64,000 nucleotides of DNA from Opeltia flavorubescens (Eukaryota > Ascomycota > Lecanoromycetes > Teloschistales > Teloschistaceae): assembly GCA_000442125.1 (NCBI GenBank), contig KE546970.1, forward strand, positions 1,046,667 to 1,110,666, read 5' to 3'. The translations under genes were made by a program, and so were the position numbers. Positions within the stretch are counted from its first letter, which is position 1. Each line of letters opens with the position of its first letter. Positions 55,125 to 64,000 of the stretch are shown here, one piece after another. The notes under the pieces are model-generated. The model saw only the letters and a list, made by a program, of their open reading frames with translations. It searched no databases and was not told the DNA's origin.

Positions 55125-55839
55125 TAAAATTTTTTCCTCCTTGTTTGCCACCTCTAGCACCTTCTTCGCAACAAGATGCTCAAAATCTTCCAATCAGCTC
55201 TATTTAGCACTGGTCCGATCACGATCGCAGCGATAAAAACATAGCTCAACCGTCGGCACTCGATCGAATGATTTAAGCTGGTGGGTCTTGAGACTCCGCC
55301 GGCTTCAAGCGACAAGCGAGGATATTTCCTACGACGAATGAACACTATCCAACCGATCAAACTGTGGCCACGGACCACTTTTCCTTTCTCTAGCCCTATC
55401 GCTCGCTTTTTCGCTTCAAGGCCTCAACGGCTAATAGCCGTTGACGCAGTGGAGATCAACGTTGGACGCAGCACGCTGCTTCGCCCGGCATTACATGAAC
55501 GACATCAGCGCAAAAGGCTTAGCAAAGCTTGTGAATAATTCTAATGTCCTGACGAACGTCATGATGTCCGTTGCTGAACGTCTGCGCGAATTTTTGGGGT
55601 CGAATTCCCTGTCGAGGCATTGGAGGCACCCTTTGGATTTTCTAGATCTTATCGGGTAGTGTCATATGTGGATCTTTTTTCGTTGGCCGCCAGGGTCTGA
55701 CGACATTGTTGAAAATTCTCAGCCTGAGTACTATTTAGTATAAGACGTCCAGTATCCATTCTCTTCTATACATCAATTCTCTTGCCTTTGGTCAGAACAA
55801 CTTGTCAAACAACTTCCACATTCAACAACTAGTGCAACT
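55125..55839. other. Intergenic region, no gene seen
   Basis: 715 bp. Open frames of 72-85 codons overlap one another at 55281-55659 and have no coding features. Contains the promoter of the secreted-repeat gene. Confidence 0.5.
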
Positions 55840-56334
55840 ATGTACCACTCTATTCCGATCGCCTTCACACTGTCATCTTTCTATTTGGGCAACATCATTG
55901 CAGCACCTGCGGCTTTGCCACCCAAAGGCCGCGATGCCGCTCCTTCTCCAACAGCCACCACACCTTATGCCAGTACAGTCACCGCCGCCACGCCACCCAT
56001 TATGGAAAGGGCTGAGCCAGAGCTGGGTTCTCTCGGTGACCTCGTGGCGCCGCAGAAAATCAGCTCCAGTGCTTCCGCAACCACAAGCACAACCAGTGCC
56101 TTTCTGCTTGACGTCACTCCACCCCCAGAAGCCAACAACAAGCCAGTCAAGCTTGTGGTAAAGGAGGTCCAGCATGAAGCACGGCAGCAAGACCCAAGTT
56201 TCGGGTCATTAGACGATCTGAGCTTTCCTCAGAAGGTATCCTCAGCTAGCGCGAATGCGTCATCTACATCCACCGTCTTCGAGCTCAGTCCAGCTCGCTC
56301 TGCGGCTCCTACTACCGTGGCTTTGGATGTCTGA
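55840..56334 (+). CDS. Small secreted protein with a duplicated ~33-residue unit
   Basis: One exon, 164 aa. Residues 1-24 look like a signal peptide (MYHSIPIAFTLSSFYLGNII, then AAPA), with a likely cut near residue 22-24. The mature part is Ser/Thr/Ala/Pro-rich with no cysteines. A unit occurs twice: residues ~59-91 (ELGSLGDLVAPQKISSSASA...) and ~118-150 (SFGSLDDLSFPQKVSSASAN...), sharing GSLxDLxxPQKxSSxSA and a Ser/Thr run ending in a hydrophobic triad (FLLD, FELS). The linker between them is basic (KPVKLVVKEVQHEARQQ). It could be a secreted repeat peptide precursor, cell-wall-associated protein or effector-like protein. No family recognised; multi-copy status elsewhere in the genome unknown. 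Confidence 0.65.
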   Translation: MYHSIPIAFTLSSFYLGNIIAAPAALPPKGRDAAPSPTATTPYASTVTAATPPIMERAEPELGSLGDLVAPQKISSSASATTSTTSAFLLDVTPPPEANNKPVKLVVKEVQHEARQQDPSFGSLDDLSFPQKVSSASANASSTSTVFELSPARSAAPTTVALDV

Positions 56335-56824
56335 AAGCCATTCTGACTACCTTTTTTCGTTGCATTTATCTATCCAAGGACACGTATCTCGGTCATCGAG
56401 TATCTACAAGAGGTGCCTAGAAGGCCCCGCGAAGTGTGACCACGCAAGTCACCAAATCTGTTCCGACGAGCTGGCCTGATTACATCCATGACCATAATAA
56501 CATGATCAAATTGGAAGGGATTCTCGAGGAGATCGGAGGTCGAGTCCGTTTTCCGGACGATGAGGTGTGAGGCTCTCCGAGTTCCAGGAGACGGTGTATA
56601 TACCATTGGCGGTTATTTGCTTATATAAAGGTTGTAAAGAGGATACATCGCATCACATTGCATGATAACCTTGAAGGACTGCGCCAGTGTCTGTACATAG
56701 CAGAATTGAAAGAAAAGTCGAATGAATGATAGATATTTTGATGTCGTTCGCGTGTCTCCTTTCGAGTGCATCCATAACGGGAAGGTGTTGCCGATGACGT
56801 AGTAACGGGTATTCCGTACCTTTA
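56335..56824. other. Intergenic region left of the MITE
   Basis: 490 bp between the secreted-protein stop and the MITE. Short frames only. Ends in TTTA, the last two bases of which are the left TA target duplication. Confidence 0.5.
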
Positions 56825-56902
56825 GCGTTTACAAAACCCTAGAGACTGCTTGGCATCAAGAACAACAACACCAACACACCCATTCCGGTAAGAAATTCCA
56901 TA
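56825..56902 (+). repeat. Left terminal inverted repeat of the MITE
   Basis: Starts GCGTTTACAAAACCCTAGAG and ends GAAATTCCATA. It is the reverse complement of 57237-57314 except for AA versus GT just after CCGGT. Confidence 0.88.
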
Positions 56903-57236
56903 ATTAATATTATTACTATATAAAATTGGTGTAAACTGACTATATAAAGCGAAATATTATATCTAGTTATTTTAAATAAGGTTCTAGAGTCCTTAATTCT
57001 TTATAAACTTATATAAAGTTGTTATTAAACTGCAGGATCTCTTATTCACGCCTACCGTAGAGAGCTAAACGGCTAGAAAAGGTCCCCGTAATAACGCCCC
57101 GCTTTACCCCACTTAATTATCGAGTTTTTTTAACTTGATTTTAATAAGAAACGGTGATAACTATAGGATAGAGGGTATGATAAAGACCTTATATCTTGAA
57201 TTTTAAGCGATTCTAGTGTGTGGTTGTGTAGTTATA

Positions 57237-57314
57237 TATGGAATTTCACACCGGAATGGGTGTGTTGGTGTTGTTGTTCTTGATGCCAAGCAGTCTCTAG
57301 GGTTTTGTAAACGC
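57237..57314 (-). repeat. Right terminal inverted repeat of the MITE
   Basis: Starts TATGGAATTTC and ends CTAGGGTTTTGTAAACGC, followed by the TA duplication. Mirror of the left repeat. Confidence 0.88.
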
Positions 57315-57425
57315 TAACTGAAGCTAATGAGCCACCTCCAAACTTTCCCACGACTTCTCCGCATAGTGCCACCAATGCTTTGAATAACGTCAGCCTTTAA
57401 ATTGTACGGAAGATTTAAAATTACC

Positions 57426-58228
57426 ATGTCCTACGAAGGTCGAATACCTTTGAATCCCTACACTACTTGCACTAATACCTTCACACAGTCGAGCACAACA
57501 TTCCAAAGAATGGAGCTGCGCCCCAACAAACTCGGCGGCCAGATCTTTCTACTTTCTTTTCGAATCTCGAGCTAGTCAACACTTCGAATACCCAGAATAG
57601 CAATGCTGTACCTATGCCGGCCGATATGCGAGCAGTCTTTATCACGCTCTCCGATGCCTTTAGAAGTATGAGGCAGGAAGGGGGAGGGAGTTTACTGGAT
57701 GCATTGATTGAGAGCTTGGAAGCGGATGCTGAGAGTCCGCCAAAGGAAGTGAAAGGCGTCAGTGATACCTTTCTTGACGGTGAGGGTCACCTCCTTGAAA
57801 TCGCTCTACGCTGTGGCTGTGAAAATAGCGCCAGCCCGAATGACATCGTTACAATACCAGCGTCTATTACCTTGGACGTGTGTGATTGTGTGTCTAACAA
57901 GAGCTAGAACTTGATCGTGTACCCAGAAAATCGCTGAAAAAGGCCGACTCATGCCCAATCTGCGGCAACCCTTTTCTGGATGGTTCGTCATTCTAATCCC
58001 ACCTTGCTGTCCATCCACTTACTGATTCGATCTGCAGATCAATACCCGCTCGTCGTCCGACTACCATGCCATAAAGACCACATTTTCGATCTTGAATGCA
58101 TTGCTCCCTGGCTAAAGCTTCATGCGACGTGCCCTCTGGATAGGAAAGATCTGCTGAAGAAGAAGGAGCCTCCGCCACCACCAAAAGAAGATGAAGAAGA
58201 CGGCGAGTATGACGAGATGTTTGCTTGA
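57426..58228 (+). CDS. RING-H2-like finger protein
   Basis: Four exons (57426-57438, 57489-57779, 57908-57982, 58038-58228), 189 aa. The first coding exon is 13 nt (MSYE + one base); a 50-bp intron with CACTAAT branch joins it to VEHNIPKNG. The other introns are 128 and 55 bp, and restore FLDELDRVPRK and FLDDQYPLVVRLPCH. The RING-like domain (about residues 116-165) reads CPICGNPFLDD, LPCHKDHIFDLEC, then CPLDRKDL. The last position of the cross-brace is Asp instead of Cys, which seems usual for this fungal group. The tail is Pro then Asp/Glu-rich (EPPPPPKEDEEDGEYDEMF). A ubiquitin-ligase role is likely from the fold but partners are unknown. Translation from the same ATG without splicing reaches a stop after ~50 codons, so the first intron matters. 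Confidence 0.83.
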
Positions 58229-59444
58229 CTTGGCAGCATCTTGTCCAGTAAAATATCACAACACTTATCGGCCAACCCAAAGACCTTGCCCCCTTGCTGT
58301 ATTGGAGGAAGACGTTACGCCAGGATTGGTCGTTACAAATTGCAAACGACTATTCTGCTAGCATCAGATAACCCTTGAGTGAGGCCTAATTTTACCTGAA
58401 AGGCAAAACATATTTCCTCATGCCACCAAGCGTCAAGCCCAAACATTATACGGTCGATCTCTTTACCGTGACGGCATCCTATTGGCCCTCGAGCAACCAA
58501 CGAAGATATCTGTATTATATAGTAGACAGCGCCTTGATCCCGGTCCATTTCCCTCCCAAGATCAATGGTTGTTCATCGAATCAAGTCCCCTTGACACTCA
58601 GTTTCGGTTGTCAACCACACTTGGGGGAGACTTCGACTATAGATGCTTGCATTTCAGCAATCTCCAAGGTTACTTCAACTGGAAAGTGTCCCAAATCATA
58701 TCATCAGCTACAAATTAGGGTTGCTATGTTAGGATATTGACGTTAACGCGCCCAAAGCCGATGTTTAGGGACCGGCATTCGTGTGTAGGTGAGCAAATGC
58801 AAACAATACTGCGAGCGGAAAATCTTAGATGAATGGGTTGGGAAAGGAAGACCTGGAGGATTCAATGATTGGAGACATATTATCTTTTATTTCTTAGACT
58901 ACGACAGTTGGATCCATATAAATTTGATCCGCAGAATTCCCCATACGCGTATACAGTTTCAATAACGAGACAAACACGCAATGGACATTTCAGTCAATTT
59001 AAAACAGCTTTCTCGTGAAAATGGTGAAGTCAAAGCCCAGGTATTTGCGGGGAGGGTACTCTCAGGGCTAAGTGGGGTAGCCTCCCGCTTCGCCAATCCC
59101 AAGCCGAAGCCCGGGAAAAGGCAAAGAATTAGGCTGCGTCTAGCCTGGAGCTCGCCATGTAGAGGCAATAGCATCTTTCGGAGCTCAAAAGCCGTTTCCT
59201 GCGAAACATGTTTTTGAGAAAGCTTGCCCTCGCGGTTGACCTTCACGGTTAATCAAAATGTCTTTTTCACATACCTGCTTCAAATAAGGCGCTCCCTGTT
59301 TTACGGCAATAGTTATCGACATGTTGTATTCCCTCGTCACCAGACATTCGTGTTCACGCATGTTGTTCCCGCTGGTATAGATATTCGAATCGGTTCGCGA
59401 CTTCCCCATGAATTCTCGTAGACAGCAGCAGCCCATCAGACATA
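58229..59444. other. Intergenic region, no gene seen
   Basis: 1.2 kb upstream of PAN2. Frames of 78-111 codons occur on both strands (58420-58740 +, 58959-59246 -, 59185-59520 -) without family features. No repeats seen. Confidence 0.5.
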
Positions 59445-62400
59445 ATGGATGGCTGGGGTGAGGTAAGTTCTTCCACCACGTGTATGATGCTCTGCTATTT
59501 GGTTTACTCGCCCTCAACAAAACAATTCCGTTTTCAGGATGTTGATGGATTATCGTACCTACGCACTACTTACTTTGAACAGGTTCGACGCCTCCAGCTG
59601 CCACTGTCTGAGCGGCATGGCCTACCTCCGACTCCCACAGGTGTCGGAGCCATCCTATTTGATACGCAGCAGGATCTGCTCTGGATTGGCACCGATAGCG
59701 TAAGCTCTAAATTACAACGCCCTACATTCCATCTCTCCTGATCTTGTCAAGGGTCGCATAGTCTCATACTATGGCACGGAACTGCAACGCTACGTTTCCT
59801 TGCAGGCGCATCCAACACAAGAAGGCCCCGTCAAGCAGTTCCTTTTCCATGAAAGAGGTGTCCTATCATTGGCTTCCAACAGTGTTCATCTTATTTCGCG
59901 GCGAGGTCTAACGCAATGGCACATCTCGTTCGTTTTCGCCCACACCCAAATGCATGCAGATCCTTAATTGTGATTACAGTGAGCCCTCTATGAAAGCGTT
60001 GCAGTGTATGTGCTTTGTAGACAAAGATACGTCGGAAATACTGGTCGCCGGATGTCAGAGCGACATGTACAAGATTGATGTCGATAGAGGGATTGTTATC
60101 AAACAAGTATGATGATTGCCGTCTCAGTCATATGCAAGCTGACATGGGGAAGATTCCTTCACAGCATGAGTACATGTTGATGAAATCGTGCCGATACATC
60201 TGTGCAGCAACTAACTCAGGTGCCATCAACTTTCTTGATCCAGATACGCTGGACCTTGTCAAGTCGTGGCAGGCATACAGCTCCAAGGTTTCCGACATGG
60301 ATACTAAAAATGATTACCTCGTAACGTGTGGGTGGTCTTCTCGGCCATACGGCGGAGCATTTCTAGAATCCTTTGCCAAAGTGTATGATCTACGAAAACT
60401 CGAACAGCTGCCTCCTATACCATTTCATGGTGGCGCTGCTTATGTTCAGCTACATCCCAAAACACAAACAACAAGCATCCTGAGCTCGGCCACTGGACAG
60501 GTACAAGTCGTTGACCTGATGAATCCAAACACATCTAATCTTCACCAAGTGATCCTGGGGAACTACATGTCTCATTTGGTGTTGGCTCCTTCAGGGGCAG
60601 CGTGGGCGATAGCGGATAACGACGGCGTCGTTCAGATTTGGGGTCCCTCGCGAGCCAAACTTTGCTACGCTGAATCTGCAGCACCTGTGGAGTTTGCAGA
60701 CGAAGATTTCCCGCCTCCTTCAATGAGTATTGAATCAGAGCTGTACGTGACGCCATTCGACGAGGGGATACACTTATTGACGTACTACCATGCAGTCCTC
60801 TAAGCACAGTCGGGATGCCCTACTATCGGGAAAAGCTTCTATCAATTTGGTCGGAAGATCCAGTGTACGAGCTGGGCTTTCTTCCCCCAAAACTTGATGT
60901 AGATGTCTTGAAACACATGTCTCCGTCTGGGATCGGTTTCCGGGCACATAACCCGAAGAAAACATTACGTAACCAAACGGAGAAGCTGAGCATTATTGAT
61001 TCGAACGGCGTAGCGCTGGCAGCTCCCAAATTCCTCAGCGAAAAAAGCCATGAAGCGAATGATGAGGTTGAAAAAGAACGACGTATCAGCGATGCTGAGG
61101 CCTTTACCAGCCCGAGTATCGTCGGTAACGTGAAGGCAGAAGTCCCAGCAATGTATCGATTAATGGAAATCAAGTACAGCAGATATGGGGTCGATGATTT
61201 CGATTTTGGGTATGTTTCTTGTCTACGTGGTTGTGCTACGGCTGACAGGATGAACCAAGGTATTATAACAAGACACAGTATTCGGGCTTAGAAACGCATA
61301 TCACCAATTCATACCTGAATCCCCTTCTTCAGCTCTTCAAGTATACGCCACTGTTCCGCAATCTCGCGCTGCATCATACTGCGAGCAGCTGCCTTGCGGA
61401 GAGCTGTCTGCTCTGTGAGCTAGGCTATCTATTCGACATGTTGGAGAAAGCAGAAGGTCAAAAGTGCCATGCCACTAATTTTCTGAAGGCGTTTGGCAGT
61501 CTTGGTGAGGGTAAGCGTCGACAATGTCTTTCTAAGCCTGGTGCCGCTAAGTATGAGAAGCGTCAACGCTTCAACTCACCGAGGAGACTTCACCACAAAG
61601 TACTCTAGAAGTGCGGACTCAGGCCGCCAACCGCTTCTTGTTGAAGCAGATCGGGATGGACTATCAACGCACTGCTCCGGGTGACGGAAAACTCGACCAA
61701 GTGAGCGAACGTTGCTTCCAAATCTTCATACATGGCTGACTGCTTGAAAGACCCTGGTGACACACGCATTTACTAATATGCGGTGTACATCATGTTATCA
61801 TGAAACCTTGAAATTAAATCACAAGAACCTGATAGACCTCTCATACAATGCATTGGTCCGTGCCTGGTATATTCTGCCCTGTAAAGGCTAACGACGTCCA
61901 GAACCTCAATCCCAGGATGCGGAGCTCAACCCCTGCCTTCTCTCGAGTCTTGAAAGACAGCTTCGAACGCGATAACAACCAACGCATGTGGTGTGATAGA
62001 TGTCGCCGATATCAGCTCGTCCAGAGTTGGGAGACTATACAGCACGTGCCGCCAGTGCTCACAATCAATACCGGTTTGAACAAGCAAACGGATGGTCGGC
62101 AGCTATGGTCAGTTCCCGGCTGGCTACCTGAGAAGATTGGCATAGGCATCGATAAAGGAAGAGTACTCTGCCTTGAGGGCGAGGCTCTTCGTGTATCGCA
62201 GAGGAACCGCCAAGCTCGACCCATAGGAGTGTACGATCTCGTCGGCCTAGTGGCTGACGTAAATAGCGGAGAGCACCAAAAATCCCATATGGTTTCTTTG
62301 ATCAATGGTACGCACCTAACCTATCTATATCTGGTTGCGGTGACTGAAGTTGAAAACAGTGGCAATTTCTTCACGTAAGGCGCAGGCCGAGCCTCAATGG

Positions 62401-63471
62401 CACCTCTTCAACGATTTTTTGGTCCGCAAGATTGACAAAGATGAAGCTCTTCGATTCGCTACGTCATGGAAAACCCCAGCAATTCTAATTTACCAACATC
62501 AAGGGGCCAGCAACGTCATCGATGATAGTTGGAAGAGTTCATTGGATATGTCGTGTCTTTTTATGAATTGGTCGCTGAAGTAAGTACTGCTTGTGCTAGT
62601 TGATTGTCGTGATCTAATCTTGTCCAGCCCGTATAACGTCCTCCAACATAATTGGCCCTGCGTACTTGATCCAACGACCGAACAACCTGGAATTGGTACC
62701 CATGTACCTATCGATACAGAGTTTGTTCGACTGCAGCAGGAAGAGATCGAGATACTTGCAACAGGAGACCGCCAGGTGATTCGCCCTACACGGGAAGGGC
62801 TGGCAAGAGTCAGCGTCCTTCGGGCCAATGGATCTCATGAAGGCCTTCCATTCATCGACGATTACATTAGTATCTCTGAGCCAGTCGTCGATTACGTTAC
62901 CAAGTACTCTGGAGTCAGCGCTGGTGACTTAGATCCAGCAGTATCAGTGCATCCTCTCGTGCCCTTGAAAGTCGCCTACAAAAAGCTTTGGCTGTTACTT
63001 AATCTTGGATGTATTTTCGTCGGCCATGGACTCATCAAAGACTTCCGCAATATTGATATATTCGTACCCAAATCCCAGATCATCGACACGGTGACACTGT
63101 TCTATAACCCTGCGCGTTCAAAGCGCAACTTGAGCCTTCGGTTCCTAGCATGGTATTTGCTAAAGGAAAACATACAAAGCTCAACGCATGATAGTATTGA
63201 GGATGCGCTTACAGCACTCAAGCTATGGCGCAAGTATGAGGAGTTCCAGGATGCGGGCATCGTGGAACAAATGATTGACGAGATATACACAGCAGGGAGG
63301 AAGTTAAATTACAAAGTACCTGAGAAAGGCAGTGAAAAGGGGGCTGTAGGATTGGTTGTGCCTGGTAGAGGAAGAGACACGCCTGATGTGGACAGTGGGG
63401 TGAGCGGTCCCAGCACCCCGGTTAACAAAAAGGTGGGAGGCAGTGAATATTTCGAGAGTCCGCTGAAGTAG
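59445..63471 (+). CDS. PAN2: PAN2, catalytic subunit of the poly(A)-specific ribonuclease PAN2-PAN3
   Basis: Twelve exons: 59445-59462, 59538-59699, 59752-59927, 59980-60106, 60153-60742, 60796-61209, 61260-61510, 61558-61700, 61751-61855, 61902-62307, 62360-62579 and 62628-63471; 1,151 aa, normal for the family. All phases agree. An N-terminal WD40-like region (about residues 1-360), a linker that binds Pan3, and a USP-like domain (about 500-850: [22 protein letters not shown]) with no catalytic cysteine motif. Then the DEDDh exonuclease domain (about 895-1080) with [27 protein letters not shown] and [12 protein letters not shown]. It shortens mRNA poly(A) tails in the cytoplasm together with Pan3 and Pab1. 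Two junctions are less certain: donor GTCCGT at 61856 and acceptor GAG at 61557. Confidence 0.94.
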
Positions 63472-64000
63472 GATTAAGAGGAGCCTTGAACGATGTGTAG
63501 GAAGAAGACCTAAGTTTCAATGAGAGAAATCACTCCAACAATTAATTGTGCTTCGTAGTGATTACTTGATATTTATGCTCTCGACCATTAAAAGATCTCA
63601 GGAAACTAATGATTTGAACAACTCCACTCGTGCTAGAATCTCACGTACTTAGTCCTGCCTGGGATCTTGATTACGAATTGAAATTATTTGACCCTTTCGG
63701 GAACTTGGTCCGTGCACAAATATTAGCGGTTTCATAAAGCTTTTTCGCTCTTGGCCATTTCACTCGCCCCCCCACCTCACCCATCTATACAGCAAATCTG
63801 TGGAGATAATCAATATTTATTACCTCGAATAAGTAGGTTATTACTAGATCACTTATACCCTATATTTTCTTCTTAAAATTATGCTCTTTCAAGTTAAAAA
63901 TTACCTCTAAGGATACCTTAAATTATATTCCTGATTACCTTTACGAGATTTAAGGTTCGGGAGCTAAATTAGCGCTGCTTTCTTCCATCTTTTTACCCCG
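63472..64000. other. PAN2 3' flank turning AT-rich at the window edge
   Basis: No gene. From about 63790 the composition shifts to strongly AT-rich with many TTA/TAA/TAT words, like the interior of the MITE at 56.9-57.2 kb. This could be the start of a RIP-altered repeat that continues past the window. No terminal repeat or coding motif is visible in the 200 bases available. Confidence 0.4.

Larger units (their letters stand above)
56825..57314. mobile_element. MITE-like DNA element with 78-bp terminal inverted repeats and TA target duplication
   Basis: A 490-bp non-coding element. Its ends are near-perfect inverted repeats of about 78 bp starting GCGTTTACAAAACCCTAG; I count two adjacent mismatches. 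TA flanks both ends (56823-56824 and 57315-57316), the target duplication made by Tc1/mariner/Fot1-type transposases. The ~334-bp interior is very AT-rich with many TTA/TAA, as expected of a non-autonomous or RIP-altered copy. No transposase frame is present. Near-identity of the repeats suggests recent insertion or conversion. It lies 111 bp upstream of the RING gene start. The superfamily is inferred from the TA duplication alone. Confidence 0.88.

Noticed and set aside
57426-57580. Unspliced RING gene start reading MSYEGRIPLN...
   Set aside because: Runs into a stop after about 50 codons; removing the 50-bp intron (57439-57488) joins the start to the correct frame.
1-64000. CRISPR arrays, prophage, or bacterial-type operons
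   Set aside because: No regular spaced repeats; gene structure and content are clearly those of a filamentous fungus.

Overview
The window is nuclear DNA from a filamentous ascomycete (Pezizomycotina). Genes are dense, lie on both strands and are broken by many very short introns, mostly 44-75 bp with GT..AG ends and CTAAC/CTGAC-type branch sites. The gene content (KAR9, alternative oxidase, HP1, an areA-GATA-like/DUF3295 protein, an AsaB-like enzyme, a fungal NLR) fits that group. A Leotiomycete-like source is my guess from the feel of the proteins, not something the sequence proves. Two ambiguous bases (30282, 37058) mark it as draft assembly.

Layout. 0-10.8 kb: 3' part of KAR9 (cut by the left edge), MTM1-type mitochondrial carrier, F-box protein of the HRT3/FBXO9 family, a two-zinc-finger protein of unknown role, alternative oxidase. 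11.6-23.2 kb: SWC6/VPS71 of the SWR1 complex, a WSS1-like DNA-protein-crosslink protease, CCT5 of the TRiC chaperonin, an HP1-type chromodomain protein, an unrecognised 665-aa protein, LSB5 (VHS-GAT). 23.4-28.7 kb: one small poly-cysteine membrane protein, then about 5 kb with no gene I can defend. 28.7-37.2 kb: areA-GATA-like/DUF3295 protein, a CCCH + CHY zinc-finger protein, the telomere protein RAP1. 37.4-45.8 kb is the most accessory-looking part: a 1,417-aa NLR (zinc fingers, NB-ARC, TPR-like helices) divergent from a DUF7580-type protein, followed by an AsaB-like oxidoreductase. 46.5-55.1 kb: SWF1-type palmitoyltransferase, a small unknown ORF overlapping an ataxin-10 family gene, a MARVEL-like four-helix membrane protein, and a PNPOx/ferredoxin-reductase fusion. 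55.8-63.5 kb: a small secreted repeat protein, an intact-looking 490-bp MITE, a RING protein, and PAN2 in 12 exons. The last 200 bp turn AT-rich, like the edge of a repeat.

The genes are not an operon-like pathway. Links visible by function are chromatin and telomere (HP1, SWC6, RAP1), mitochondrion (AOX, MTM1), protein quality control (CCT5, F-box, RING, WSS1) and mRNA decay (PAN2). The likeliest place for something new is the divergent NLR/DUF7580 pair at 37.4-43.9 kb, whose arrangement recalls fungal NLR-plus-effector gene pairs used in allorecognition or cell death. That is inference from architecture and position only.

Exon maps were built by hand from reading frames, splice-site sequence and remembered family conservation. 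All were checked for phase, so lengths divide by three, but none is backed by RNA data.
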